Under the pieces are notes generated by a model. It was given only the letters and a program-made list of their open reading frames with translations, made no database searches and was not told the origin of the DNA. The translations under genes and the position numbers were made by a program. 64,000 nucleotides of DNA from the NCBI GenBank assembly GCA_964473525.1, contig CAYYPK010000013.1, forward strand, positions 1 through 64,000, written 5' to 3'. The DNA is from GCA-2687025 sp964473525 (GTDB lineage: Bacteria > Poribacteria > WGA-4E > GCA-2687025). This document shows, one piece after another, positions 43,277 through 53,285 of this stretch (its first letter is position 1; each line of letters begins with the position of its first letter).

Positions 43277-44384
43277 TTGGCGAGCGAAGTGATGGAGGCC
43301 CTTGCGGCGCTTGCGGAGCGCACGCTGGAAATGCGAGGTCATCTTTGACGTCGATGGCAAGCTGGCGGAAATCGAGACGCTGAACGCGAAGGCCGAGGAT
43401 CCGGGGTTCTGGTCGGACGCCGAGGCCGCGCAGAAGGTGCAGCGGCGCCTGGCGGCCCTGCGTTCCAGCGTCGAGACCTGGGAAGGCCTCAACGGCGATG
43501 TCGAGGACGCCGCCGTTCTGGCGGAAATGGCTGAGGACGAGGGAGACGAGGACACGCTGAGCGAGCTCGCCGGCTCGTTGGACGAATTCCGCGAGCGCGT
43601 CGAGAAACAGGAGCTCAGCCTCATGCTGAGCGGCGAGCACGACGCGCAGGACGCGCTCGTGACCATCCACCCCGGCGCTGGCGGCACCGAGTCGCAAGAC
43701 TGGGCCGCGATGCTCCTGCGCATGTACATGCGATACTGCGAAACCAACGACTACAAGGCGGAGCTAATCGACCAGCAGGACGGCGACCAGGCGGGGATCA
43801 AGTCCGCGACGTTCGCCGTCGAGGGCGCGTTCGCGTTCGGCTACCTCCGATCCGAGGCGGGCATACACCGCCTCGTGCGTATCTCGCCGTTCGACGCCAA
43901 CAAGCGCCGGCACACGTCGTTCGCCGCCGTGACCGTCACGCCCGACCTGGACGACGACCTCGAGGTGGAACTCGCGGACGAGGACATCCGCGTCGACACG
44001 TTCCGCGCTGGCGGGCCAGGGGGCCAGCACGTTAACATGACTGACTCGGCGGTGCGCATGACACACCTGCCGACGGGCATCATCGTGGTGTGCCGGAACG
44101 ACCGCTCACAGCACAAGAACCGAGCGACCGCGCTCCGCGTTCTCCGCTCGCGAGTGTACGCGCACTTCCAGGAAGAGCGGGCGGCCGAACTGGCGAAGAT
44201 GCACGGCGAGAAGAGCGACATCGCCTTCGGCCACCAGATCCGCTCGTACGTGTTCCAGCCGTATCAGATGGTCAAGGACCACCGGACGGACGTCGAGGTT
44301 GGTAACGTGAGCGCGGTGATGGACGGGTCGATCCAGGAGTTCATCGAGGCGTTCCTGAAGCTCGGAGCGCAGCAGACATCGTAG
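43277..44384 (+). CDS. prfB: Peptide chain release factor 2 (programmed +1 frameshift)
   Basis: RF2 reads UAA and UGA stops. The gene is in two frames: 23 codons from TTG 43277 (GGGAG six bases upstream) to CTT at 43343, then an in-frame TGA at 43346, with a +1 shift continuing at GAC 43347 to 44384. The total product is about 368 residues. The body has the peptide-anticodon-like SPF (ISPFDANKRRHTSFA) and the GGQ catalytic loop (AGGPGGQHVNMTDSAV). It follows lnt by 31 bases. The first-frame peptide (ALAERTLEMRGHL) resembles the RF2 N-terminal helix. Confidence 0.95.
43334..43349 (+). promoter_or_regulatory. RF2 autoregulatory +1 frameshift site
   Basis: CGAGGTCATCTTTGAC: the slippery CTT, a TGA stop and a following C, with an AGG internal Shine-Dalgarno-like sequence a few bases upstream. 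This is the conserved prfB arrangement in which low RF2 favours the shift. Confidence 0.93.
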
Positions 44385-44428
44385 GCGGCGGGGTAGGCGG
44401 CGGGCTGGTTGCCGGGTCACCGCCCAGG

Positions 44429-44437
44429 TGCTATCGT
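44429..44437 (+). promoter_or_regulatory. Extended -10 element upstream of dapA
   Basis: TGCTATCGT lies 37 bases before the dapA ATG, which has GGGGAGG upstream. It matches TGnTAnnnT. Confidence 0.45.
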
Positions 44438-44473
44438 GGCCGCCAAGCCTAGGCCTCCCGGGGAGGGTGTGAG

Positions 44474-45352
44474 ATGTTTCAAGGGTCCATCGTAGCGTTG
44501 GTGACGCCGTTCCAGGCTGATGGCGGGCTGGACATCGGCAAGCTGCGCGAACTCGTTGAGTTCCAGATCGAGAACGGCACGCATGGCATCGTGCCGTGTG
44601 GCACCACGGGTGAGTCGCCCACGCTGTCGCACGATGAGCACGACACCGTCGTGGCGGAGACCGTCAAAGCGGTGGATGGCCGCGTGAAGGTTATCGCGGG
44701 CGCGGGGTCGAACTCGACCGCGGAGGCGCTACGGCTCACGCATCACGCCAAGGCCGTCGGCGCCGACGGCGCGCTCGTCATTACCCCCTACTACAACAAG
44801 CCCACGCAGGACGGCCTTGTGCGGCACTTCATGCACATCGCCGACCAGGTGGACATTCCGATCGTCATGTACAACGTGCCCGGCCGTACCGGCTCCGACA
44901 TGGTCGCCGACACCGTCGCGCGGGTAGCCGGACACGACAACATCGCCGCCATTAAGGAAGCCACCGGCGATCTGCGGCGCACGAGCGAGGTCATCGCGGC
45001 CACGCGTGGCGAGGAGTTCGTCGTCCTGTCAGGTGAGGACAGTGTGACCTTCCCAATGATGAGCTTGGGAGCCACCGGCGTGATCTCGGTGGTTGCCAAC
45101 GTCGCGCCGAAGCGCATGGCTCAGATGTGCGACGCCTTCGCCACCGGTGACTACGGCCGATCTCAATCGTTGCACTATGAACTCCTGCCCCTGGCGTGTG
45201 ATCTGTTCATCGAGACGAATCCCATGCCGGCGAAGACGAGCCTCCAGATGATGGGGATGCTGAACGGCGTCATGCGATTGCCGCTCTGCGAGATGGGCGC
45301 CGACAACGCCGCGACACTGCGGGCGAGCCTAGAAGACTGCGGCCTTCTGTGA
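44474..45352 (+). CDS. dapA: 4-hydroxy-tetrahydrodipicolinate synthase
   Basis: 292 residues, the normal length. DapA condenses pyruvate with aspartate semialdehyde at the start of lysine/diaminopimelate synthesis. CGTTGESPTLS is the substrate loop, YNVPGRTGSDM carries the tyrosine, and the Schiff-base lysine is K161 in AAIKEATGD. The end includes NPMPAKTSLQMMG. The next gene starts within its stop codon region (GTGA), so translation is coupled. Confidence 0.94.
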   Translation: MFQGSIVALVTPFQADGGLDIGKLRELVEFQIENGTHGIVPCGTTGESPTLSHDEHDTVVAETVKAVDGRVKVIAGAGSNSTAEALRLTHHAKAVGADGALVITPYYNKPTQDGLVRHFMHIADQVDIPIVMYNVPGRTGSDMVADTVARVAGHDNIAAIKEATGDLRRTSEVIAATRGEEFVVLSGEDSVTFPMMSLGATGVISVVANVAPKRMAQMCDAFATGDYGRSQSLHYELLPLACDLFIETNPMPAKTSLQMMGMLNGVMRLPLCEMGADNAATLRASLEDCGLL

Positions 45353-46533
45353 GCTTTGGTCAGCCGCCGCCGGCGACGCTGACGTGGGACTGGCGTGACA
45401 TCGTCGCATCGGCCCGGTGGGCGTTCTCGGATCGGAAGATACTCCTCCACGCCCGGGGTGTCGCGGTCTCGTACATCTGCCTCGTAGCCTACCTATGCCT
45501 TGTTCCCGCGCTTGACGGCGTCAGCCCGGCGGCGCGCTTTACCGCGCACCGGTTCGATGTCGTGGGTCTGGTTGGGGCGGCCGTCTCGGACTCCGTCGCC
45601 GACCCGTCGCGGCGACAGGCGGTCTTCTACCTGGCCCCGCTGCTCGTGGCGCTCCTCTGGGCCGCGAACGCGTACTACTCCATCGCCGTGGCGCGGATTA
45701 CAGGACTTCAGATACGCGGGCACTTCTTCGCCGAGACGCGTGACGCAGTGCTCTGCGCGCGGCGGCGCATCGGCGGCGTCCTGACCGTCATGTTGGTGTT
45801 CGCCGCAGCGCCGATGGTCCTCGTGGTCGTCATGTATGCTGGCGGCGCGCTGACCCGCTTGCCGTTCGTAGGCGGCGCCTGGTTGGCGGCCGGGCCGCTC
45901 CTCCTGCTTCCTGCGTTCTTCATCGCCCTCGTGTGCGGCCTACTCGCGCTGCTCGGTGTGGCGGGGGCGCTGTCGCTCCCGGCGATGGCGGGCGTGAGTG
46001 ACGATCGCGCGGTGGAGACGTCGTACCAACTGGTAGCGATCGTCTGGCGCGAGGGGTGGCGGCTGATGGCGTATCACGCGCTGTCTCTGATCGTCGCCGC
46101 CGGGTCGGGTCTCGTCTTCCTGGGCGTCGGCGCCCGTTCGTTCTTCTGGCTAGTGGGCGCGATCTGCGGTGGCGCCCCGAGGTACGCCGCCATCGTCTCG
46201 GACGCCGGCTACGCGCTTTGGGGCGCCTCCCGCGCGGTGGCCTGGCTGACGGGCTGGCATTTCGCGCGGTTCTCCGGCCTTGACGGCGTCGAGTTGGCGA
46301 GCGCCTGGGTCACCGGCGTCGGCTTCTTCGGTGTCACCGTCGTGTTCGTGGCCTACGTTGTTAGTGTCGTCTCCGTGGGCTCGTCGATGGGGTACATGAA
46401 CTTGCTTCGACGCATCTGGGACGTTAACGTATTGGTCGCCTCCGAGGACGAGACACGCGCGGACGCTGATACCGCGCCACCACCGGCGCGCCCGGCGCCT
46501 GCGACGACAGACGGCGACGGGCAGGACGGGTAG
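45349..46533 (+). CDS. Polytopic membrane protein of unknown function
   Basis: 394 residues from GTG 45349, overlapping the dapA stop. At least six hydrophobic segments are visible (for example AVSYICLVAYLCLVPAL, VLTVMLVFAAAPMVLVVVMY, GPLLLLPAFFIALVCGLLAL, WVTGVGFFGVTVVFVAYVVSV), and the tail is acidic and Pro/Ala-rich. No family is recognised. It lies between dapA and secA, with an 11-base gap to secA, so it is probably part of the housekeeping operon and perhaps related to envelope function. Confidence 0.7.
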   Translation: MSFGQPPPATLTWDWRDIVASARWAFSDRKILLHARGVAVSYICLVAYLCLVPALDGVSPAARFTAHRFDVVGLVGAAVSDSVADPSRRQAVFYLAPLLVALLWAANAYYSIAVARITGLQIRGHFFAETRDAVLCARRRIGGVLTVMLVFAAAPMVLVVVMYAGGALTRLPFVGGAWLAAGPLLLLPAFFIALVCGLLALLGVAGALSLPAMAGVSDDRAVETSYQLVAIVWREGWRLMAYHALSLIVAAGSGLVFLGVGARSFFWLVGAICGGAPRYAAIVSDAGYALWGASRAVAWLTGWHFARFSGLDGVELASAWVTGVGFFGVTVVFVAYVVSVVSVGSSMGYMNLLRRIWDVNVLVASEDETRADADTAPPPARPAPATTDGDGQDG

Positions 46534-46544
46534 AAGGACGCGCG

Positions 46545-49103
46545 ATGCTGAACTACATGATGAAGAAGATCGTCGGCTCCAAGAACGACCGGGAGCTGAA
46601 GAAGCTCGCCGCCGTCGCCGAGGACATCGGCAAGCTGGAGCCCACGGTACACGCCCTAAGCGACACGGAGCTGCGCGCGAAGACCGACGAGTTTCGCGAC
46701 CGGCTCGCAAAGGGCGAGACGACCGACGACATCATGGGCGAGGCGTTTGCCGTCGTGCGCGAGATGGCGCACCGTACCATCGGCGAGCGGCCATACGACG
46801 TGCAGGTGCTCGGCGCGGTCGTGCTGCACCGCGGGCGCATCGCCGAGATGCGAACCGGTGAGGGTAAGACGCTAACGTCGACCATGCCGGTCTACCTCAA
46901 CGCACTGACCGGCAAGGGCGTGCACCTCGTCACGACGAACGAATACCTGGCGTCCCGTGACGCCGAGTGGATGGGCAGCATCCACCGGGCGTTAGGCCTC
47001 ACCGTCGGTGTGACGATGGAGGGCGCCACGTTCGCGCAGAAGAAGGAAGCCTACGCGTGCGACATCACGTACGGCACGAACTCAGAGTTCACCTTCGACT
47101 ACCTGCGCGACCACAGCAGCGCCCGCCATCCCGACCAGAAGGTGCAGCCAGGACTGCACTACGCGATCGTCGACGAGGTGGACAGCATCCTCATCGACGA
47201 AGCGCGTAGCCCGCACATCATCTCAGAGCCGCGCAAGGACAAAGTCGACTACATGCGCGTGGCGCGGGTCGTCGAGAAGCTGAAGCCGGACGCGCACTTC
47301 GAGATCGACGAGAAGCGGTCGAAGAAGGCATCCATCACCCTGACGGACGATGGCGTCGACGCGCTCGAGAAGGCGTTCTCCGTCAGCAACATGTACGACC
47401 CCGCGAACATCGACCTTCTGCACCACTGCTCGCAGGCTCTTGTCGCCAGCTTCACCTACGAGCGGGACGTTGACTATGTCGTCAACGAAGGCCGCGTCGT
47501 GATCGTCGACGAGTTCACCGGACGCATGCAGCCGGAACGCCGGTTCGGGGACGGCCTGCACCAGGCGCTCGAGGCTAAGGAACGCGTGCGCATCGCCGAC
47601 GAAAGCCACACCGTGGCGCGTATTACCTTCCAGAACTACTTCCGCATGTACGAGAAGCTGGCGGGGATGACCGGGACGGCGGTCACGGAGGCCACCGAGT
47701 TCGAGCAGATCTATGGGCTCGACGTCGTCGTCGTCCCGACGAACCGGCCGATGGTGCGCGACGACCGATCCGACCTCGTCTACCGCGACTACCCGGGGAA
47801 GCTGACCGCCGTCGTCGACGACATCGAAGAGGCGAACAAGATCGGCCGCCCGGTGCTGGTCGGGACGATCTCCGTCGAGGCGTCCGAGGTGTACAGCCGC
47901 GAGCTTACCAAGCGGGGCGTCCCGCACCGCGTGCTGAACGCCAAGGAGCACGCCAAGGAGGCGGAAGTCATTGCCCTGGCCGGGCAGCCACACGCGGTCA
48001 CGATCGCCACGAACATGGCGGGTCGAGGTGTCGACATCCACCTCGGCGAAGGCGTCATCGAGATGGGCGGCCTGTACGTGATCGGCACCGAACGACACGA
48101 CTCCCGTCGCATCGACAACCAGCTCCGAGGACGTTCCGGCCGACAGGGCGACCCCGGCGCGTCCCGCTTCTTCCTGTCGCTGGAAGACGACCTCATGCGG
48201 AAGTTCGGCTCCGACCGCATGATGGGAGCCATGGACCGCCTCGGCATGGAACGCGACGTCCCGATCGAGCACAAGATGCTTACACGCGCCATCCAGAAGG
48301 CGCAGGAGCGAGTCGAGCAGCAGCACTTCGAGGTGCGGAAGCAGATCCTCAAATACGACAACGTGCTGAGTCAGCAGCGCGAGATGGTCTACGACCTGCG
48401 CGACCGCGTCCTCGGCGACGAGTCATTGCGCGATGACGTCCTCGACATGATCGACGCGACGATCGAGACCAAGGTCGCCGAGCACATGCCCGAGGAAGAA
48501 CCCGACGACTGGAACACCGAGGCGCTGGAGCAGTTCGCCGAGAGAAACTGCGGCGTCAGCCTCGAGGGTGTCGACCTGTCCCGCGAGGGCATTGAGCCGG
48601 ACGAGGTCGACGAGCAACTCCGCAAGGCGTTCCATCGCGCATACGACCACCGCGAACAGCTACTCGGCTCCGAGACGATGCGGCAAGTAGAACGCCTGAT
48701 CGTCCTGGACCGCATCGACTACCACTGGATGCAGCACCTGCACGGCGTGGACTACATCCAGGAGGGCATCGGCTTCCGCGGCTACGCGGGCCGTGACCCC
48801 GTCGTCGAGTTCCAGAAAGAGGGATTCGAGCTCTTCGAGAGGATGCTCGAACGGCTGCATGAGGATGTCTCGCAGTTCGTCTACCGCGTGCAGGTGCAGG
48901 TGCGTCCGACCGGCGCCGCCGCGGGGCCGGGCGATGTGGGCGAGCAGGACGGCGACGCGCGACCGGAGGCCCCGGCGCCCGTCCGTCCGACGAACATCCG
49001 CCCCAGAGAGCAGGCTCCCAAGGTAAAGGTCGGGCGCAACGACCCATGCACGTGCGGCAGCGGCAAGAAATACAAGCGATGCTGCGGAAGTATGGCGGTC
49101 TGA
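46545..49103 (+). CDS. secA: Preprotein translocase ATPase SecA
   Basis: 852 residues, within the normal range. SecA drives Sec-dependent export. The N-terminal DEAD motor has MRTGEGKTLTSTMPVYLNAL (Walker A near 105), VDEVDSILIDEA and the preprotein cross-linking region. The second motor has ATNMAGRGVDIHLGEG and QLRGRSGRQGDPGASRFFLS. The scaffold ends before a short linker and a C-terminal SEC-C zinc motif (RNDPCTCGSGKKYKRCCG), which binds SecB, zinc or the ribosome. The start ATG at 46545 is well supported by homology. Confidence 0.97.
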   Translation: MLNYMMKKIVGSKNDRELKKLAAVAEDIGKLEPTVHALSDTELRAKTDEFRDRLAKGETTDDIMGEAFAVVREMAHRTIGERPYDVQVLGAVVLHRGRIAEMRTGEGKTLTSTMPVYLNALTGKGVHLVTTNEYLASRDAEWMGSIHRALGLTVGVTMEGATFAQKKEAYACDITYGTNSEFTFDYLRDHSSARHPDQKVQPGLHYAIVDEVDSILIDEARSPHIISEPRKDKVDYMRVARVVEKLKPDAHFEIDEKRSKKASITLTDDGVDALEKAFSVSNMYDPANIDLLHHCSQALVASFTYERDVDYVVNEGRVVIVDEFTGRMQPERRFGDGLHQALEAKERVRIADESHTVARITFQNYFRMYEKLAGMTGTAVTEATEFEQIYGLDVVVVPTNRPMVRDDRSDLVYRDYPGKLTAVVDDIEEANKIGRPVLVGTISVEASEVYSRELTKRGVPHRVLNAKEHAKEAEVIALAGQPHAVTIATNMAGRGVDIHLGEGVIEMGGLYVIGTERHDSRRIDNQLRGRSGRQGDPGASRFFLSLEDDLMRKFGSDRMMGAMDRLGMERDVPIEHKMLTRAIQKAQERVEQQHFEVRKQILKYDNVLSQQREMVYDLRDRVLGDESLRDDVLDMIDATIETKVAEHMPEEEPDDWNTEALEQFAERNCGVSLEGVDLSREGIEPDEVDEQLRKAFHRAYDHREQLLGSETMRQVERLIVLDRIDYHWMQHLHGVDYIQEGIGFRGYAGRDPVVEFQKEGFELFERMLERLHEDVSQFVYRVQVQVRPTGAAAGPGDVGEQDGDARPEAPAPVRPTNIRPREQAPKVKVGRNDPCTCGSGKKYKRCCGSMAV

Positions 49104-49118
49104 CGGAGGGGTCGCCTT

Positions 49119-50324
49119 TTGCGGGACCTGCTATTCCTGAACCTTCGCTTCCCATACCCGCCGCACCGGGGCGACCGGATCCGCTCGTACAACATCATGC
49201 GAGGCATCGCCCGCCAGTTCCGCGTTACCCTGGTGACCTTCTACGATTCCCCCAAGGAACTGGAAGGCATAGGGCCGTTGCGCGACCTCTGCGAATCCGT
49301 TCACGTGGTGGAACGGCCGCGGTGGGGAGGCAGAATGCGCGCCGCCCGCAACCTCCTGGGCGGTCAACCTCTCCAGAACGGGCTGTGGTACTCCCCGGAG
49401 ATGCAGCGAGTCATCGACACGACCCTGGACGCGTGCCAGCCCGATGTGGTCCAGGCGCAGTTCTTTCGCATGGGGCAGTACGTCAGCGAGGCCCCGGCCC
49501 CGCGGCTCCTTGACCTTGGCGACGCGCTCAGCCTGAACCTGCGGCGGCGCGCGGGTCGGGAGCGCAACCCGGCGCTCCGCTGGCTCACGGCGCTGGAGGC
49601 GGCGCGAGCGACACGCTTCGAGGGAGAGATTGCCCGGCGGTTCGACAAGACGGTCGTCTGCTCCTCGGTGGACCGTGACGCCATCTACGCGGCCAACGGC
49701 GACCTCGGACTCGACATTATCGAGAACGGCGTGGACCTCGACTACTACACGCCCAGTGACTCCCGCGTCGAGGGCGCGCCGCCGATCTTGCTCTTCACCG
49801 GGACGATGGACTACTTTCCCAACACGGACGCGGCGTATCATTTGGCGCACGACGTGCTGCCTCGCGTGCGAGAGAGGCTGCCGGAGGCGCAACTGCTCCT
49901 CGTTGGCGCCAACCCGCCACGCGGCGTACGGAAGCTGGAGCGGCTGCCCGGTGTAGTTGTGACCGGACGCGTTCCAGACATCCGGCCATACTTCGCCTCG
50001 GCGGACGTGTTCGTGTCGCCGATGCGGTGTGGGTCCGGCACGCAGAACAAGAACTTGGAAGCCATGGCGATGGGCGTACCCGTTGTCACGACGACCTTGG
50101 GCGCGTTCGGCACGCGGATCGTGAACGGCGAGGACGCGTTCTGTGCCGACGGGGCGGAGTCGATCGCCAACGCTGCTGCCGACATGATCGCTGACCGAGA
50201 CCTGCGCGACGTGACCGCCCGCAAAGGCAGGGATTACGTAGAGCGCGAACACGGCTGGGACGTCATCACGGACAAACTATCGACGCTCCTGCACTCCATC
50301 ATCCCAGCGACAAGCGCCGCCTGA
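49119..50324 (+). CDS. GT4-family glycosyltransferase
   Basis: 401 residues from TTG 49119, which has GGAGGGG upstream. It is a GT-B fold: the N-terminal domain begins LLFLNLRFPYPPHRGDRIRS, and the C-terminal domain carries LLFTGTMDYFPN, VVVTGRVPDIRPYFASADVFVSPMRCGSGTQNKNLEAMAMGVPVV. This matches the glycosyltransferases of exopolysaccharide (XrtA/PEP-CTERM-associated) loci, but no such locus is present, so the acceptor is unknown. It lies between secA and lepA in the same direction. Confidence 0.85.
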   Translation: MRDLLFLNLRFPYPPHRGDRIRSYNIMRGIARQFRVTLVTFYDSPKELEGIGPLRDLCESVHVVERPRWGGRMRAARNLLGGQPLQNGLWYSPEMQRVIDTTLDACQPDVVQAQFFRMGQYVSEAPAPRLLDLGDALSLNLRRRAGRERNPALRWLTALEAARATRFEGEIARRFDKTVVCSSVDRDAIYAANGDLGLDIIENGVDLDYYTPSDSRVEGAPPILLFTGTMDYFPNTDAAYHLAHDVLPRVRERLPEAQLLLVGANPPRGVRKLERLPGVVVTGRVPDIRPYFASADVFVSPMRCGSGTQNKNLEAMAMGVPVVTTTLGAFGTRIVNGEDAFCADGAESIANAAADMIADRDLRDVTARKGRDYVEREHGWDVITDKLSTLLHSIIPATSAA

Positions 50325-50354
50325 CCTCTCACATCCCGGACTCCCAGCCGCCGC

Positions 50355-52148
50355 ATGAAGAACACTCGCAACTTCTCGATCATCGCCCACATCGACCATG
50401 GCAAGTCCACGCTCGCCGACCGGCTGCTGGAAATGACCGGCACGCTGGACAAGAGGCAGATGCGCGAGCAAGTGCTGGACGCGATGGAGCTCGAGCGCGA
50501 GCGCGGCATCACGATCAAGGCGACCGTGGTCCGGCTGGAACACACCGCTGCGGACGGCGAGACCTACGAGCTCAACCTCATCGACACGCCGGGCCATGTT
50601 GACTTCACGTACGAGGTGTCCCGCAGTCTCGCCGCGTGCGAAGGCGCGGTGCTGGTAGTCGACGCGGTGCAGGGCGTGGAAGCCCAGACGGTCGCGAACG
50701 TCCTGCTGGCGATGGAGCAGGATCTAGAGATCATCCCCGTCATCAACAAGGTCGACCTGCCGGGGGCTCGCGTCGAGATCGTGTCCGAGGAAATCGAGAA
50801 CCTGCTTGGAATTCCCGCCGAGGAGATTCTGCACGCCAGCGCCAAGAACGGGCTCGGCGTTGCCGAAGTGCTCGAGGCGATCATCGAGCGCGTGCCGCCT
50901 CCCGCCGGCACGCCAGATGGGCCGTTGAAGGCCCTAGTAGTGGACTCATTCTACGACTCATATCGGGGCGTGGTCCTCTACACCCGCGTCGTGGATGGCA
51001 CGCTACGCAAGGGAGCGCCGGTGCTGCTCATGGCGGCGGACAAGGTGTACGAGGCCTCCGAGCTGGGCGTCTTCGAGCCGCACATGTCACCCGTGGACGA
51101 ACTGCACGCCGGCTCCGTTGGCTACGTGATCGGGGCCATCAAGGACATCTCTGACACGCAGGTCGGCGACACGCTGACGGATCCAGAGCGTCGAACGCCG
51201 GACCCGTTCCCCGGATACCGCGAGCTACAGCCTCTGGTGTTCTGCGGACTGTACCCGGCCGAGACGTCGGAGTACGCCGTCCTGCGCGAGGCGCTGGAAA
51301 GGCTCAAGCTCAACGAGAGCTCCTTCACGTTCGAGCCGGAGACATCCGACGCGCTCGGCTTCGGGTTTCGCTGCGGCTTCCTCGGCCTCCTACACATGGA
51401 CGTCATCCGCGAACGGCTGGAGCGCGAATACGACCTCACGCTCATCACGACCGCGCCCAACGTGAAATACCGGGTGACCACCGAAGACGGGGACGTGCTG
51501 GATATCGAGAACCCCTCGGCGATGCCGGACGCCGGAGACCTCGAGGAGGTCGCGGAGCCGTACGTGTCCGTGAATCTCGGCACTCCCAGCGAATACATTG
51601 GCCCCATCATGGAGCTGTGTGAGTCGAAGCGCGGCGAATATCGGTCCATCGAGTACATCACGCCGACGCGCGCCATCGTTCACTACACGCTGCCGCTCAG
51701 CGAGATCGTGGTGGACTTCTTCGACCGCCTGAAGTCCATGACGCGCGGATACGGCTCGATGGACTACGAGGTCGGCGGCTACCGCCCGTCGGACCTGGTG
51801 AAACTCGACATCCTGCTGAACGGGTCGCCAGTGGACGCGCTGTCGCTCATCGTCCACAAGGAGCGCGCCGCGATCCGAGGCCGCGCGTTGGTTGACAAGT
51901 TGCGCGCGATCATCCCACGGCAGTTCTTCGACGTGCCGATACAGGCGGCGATCGGCCGACGCGTCGTCGCGCGCGAGACGATCAAGGCGTTGCGGAAGAA
52001 CGTGACCGCGAAGTGCTACGGCGGTGATATCACGCGGAAGCGCAAGCTGCTGGAGCGGCAGAAGGAAGGCCGCAAACGCATGAAGTCCGTCGGTAGCGTG
52101 GAGGTGCCCCAGGAAGCCTTCCTCGCCGTCCTTTCTACGGACGAGTGA
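50355..52148 (+). CDS. lepA: Elongation factor 4 (LepA)
   Basis: 597 residues, the standard length. LepA is a translational GTPase that acts on stalled or misplaced ribosomes. G-domain signatures: IAHIDHGKSTLADRLL near residue 8, DTPGHVDF and NKVDLPGA. The LepA-specific C-terminal domain is present (KCYGGDITRKRKLLERQKEGRKRM), followed by VPQEAFLAVL. The lepB gene follows after three bases, the common bacterial arrangement. Confidence 0.97.
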   Translation: MKNTRNFSIIAHIDHGKSTLADRLLEMTGTLDKRQMREQVLDAMELERERGITIKATVVRLEHTAADGETYELNLIDTPGHVDFTYEVSRSLAACEGAVLVVDAVQGVEAQTVANVLLAMEQDLEIIPVINKVDLPGARVEIVSEEIENLLGIPAEEILHASAKNGLGVAEVLEAIIERVPPPAGTPDGPLKALVVDSFYDSYRGVVLYTRVVDGTLRKGAPVLLMAADKVYEASELGVFEPHMSPVDELHAGSVGYVIGAIKDISDTQVGDTLTDPERRTPDPFPGYRELQPLVFCGLYPAETSEYAVLREALERLKLNESSFTFEPETSDALGFGFRCGFLGLLHMDVIRERLEREYDLTLITTAPNVKYRVTTEDGDVLDIENPSAMPDAGDLEEVAEPYVSVNLGTPSEYIGPIMELCESKRGEYRSIEYITPTRAIVHYTLPLSEIVVDFFDRLKSMTRGYGSMDYEVGGYRPSDLVKLDILLNGSPVDALSLIVHKERAAIRGRALVDKLRAIIPRQFFDVPIQAAIGRRVVARETIKALRKNVTAKCYGGDITRKRKLLERQKEGRKRMKSVGSVEVPQEAFLAVLSTDE

Positions 52149-52151
52149 TGG

Positions 52152-53285
52152 ATGGTAGCGGCGCCGCGACGCGTAGAACGCTGGTCGCTGATCGTCGCGC
52201 TGCTGATGGCTTGGTTTCTGGTGGGTCAGGACGCGGAAGCACAGGGAGATAGCGCCGCGATGAGCACCGAGAGAACAGCGGAGGCGATAGCGGACGACGC
52301 CCCCTCGACGCGCGGCGAGGGGTTCCGGGACTCGGTGACGTTCGAGTACATCCAGATCATCGGCGTCGCGTTCATCATCGTCTTCGGGTTCATCCGGCCG
52401 TTCCTGGTCGAGCCCTACAAGATCCCGTCAGGGTCCATGGAGAACACGCTCTTCCCTGGCGATCGCGTACTCGTCGTGAAGTTCCTCTACGGCGTCAAAC
52501 TGCCCGGCACGTCGCGCCGGCTGTTCTCGTTCAGGCCGCCGCGCCGTGGCGATGTGTTCGTCTTCAGCCCCAAGCACCAGCAAGAGACGCACTTCATCAA
52601 GCGCATCACGGCGGTGGGCGGCGACACGATCAGTACGGCTGGGCAGAAGCTCATCCTGAACGGCGAGACCGTCGAAGACGAGCCGTACGCCAAGCACGTC
52701 AGGAACGCCGGCTCCTTCCCTCCTTTCCGATACCTGGTGCCGTACTACTGGGAGGCGCCCGGCGTGCGGGAGTCCGTCGAGCCGTTCGGCACGCGCACCG
52801 AGGTCACCGTGCAGATAGGCGCGTCGGGCGAACCCAACGCGATGACGCTCGACGACCGCGTGTACGGCCTGCGCATTGGGCGCCGTGACAGGGAGCGCGC
52901 GCGCGAAATCCCAGTACGTGACTACTACCACGTCCGCGCGGATGCGGAGCGACGCAACCGCGACGGCGTGCTGTACCAGAACACCAACAGTTCGCAGTGG
53001 TACTTCACCGAGGCCCTGACGAGATCCGGGTTCAGAGCGCGCCATTCCGATGGAGCGTCGTTCGAGGTGCCGGATCGTCACCTGTTCGCCATGGGCGACA
53101 ATCGTGGCAACTCTGAGGACAGCCGCGTCTGGGGCCCGGTGCCGTTCGACGTCGTCAAGGGCAAGGCGGTCCTGGTTTACTGGTCCACGGACCCGCGCTC
53201 GCGGCCGTGGGACATCTTCAACTGGTTGCGGGTGAAGCGTGTTGGCATGCGGATCCGTACGCAGCACGGAGCCGTGGGCCCCTAG
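52152..53285 (+). CDS. lepB: Signal peptidase I
   Basis: 377 residues. LepB cleaves signal peptides after Sec or Tat export. Box B has the catalytic serine S95 (IPSGSMENTLFPGD), box D the lysine K150 (HFIKRITAVGGD), and box E is GDNRGNSEDSR near 315. The span between boxes D and E is about 40 residues longer than in E. coli. Before the membrane helix, residues 1-30 form an extra hydrophobic stretch resembling a signal peptide (LIVALLMAWFLVGQDAEAQ). An internal ATG at 52260 would omit it and gives a 341-residue protein. Confidence 0.93.
   Translation: MVAAPRRVERWSLIVALLMAWFLVGQDAEAQGDSAAMSTERTAEAIADDAPSTRGEGFRDSVTFEYIQIIGVAFIIVFGFIRPFLVEPYKIPSGSMENTLFPGDRVLVVKFLYGVKLPGTSRRLFSFRPPRRGDVFVFSPKHQQETHFIKRITAVGGDTISTAGQKLILNGETVEDEPYAKHVRNAGSFPPFRYLVPYYWEAPGVRESVEPFGTRTEVTVQIGASGEPNAMTLDDRVYGLRIGRRDRERAREIPVRDYYHVRADAERRNRDGVLYQNTNSSQWYFTEALTRSGFRARHSDGASFEVPDRHLFAMGDNRGNSEDSRVWGPVPFDVVKGKAVLVYWSTDPRSRPWDIFNWLRVKRVGMRIRTQHGAVGP

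Noticed and set aside
47223..48326. 367-codon minus-strand frame
   Set aside because: Antisense to secA, which is intact and highly conserved.
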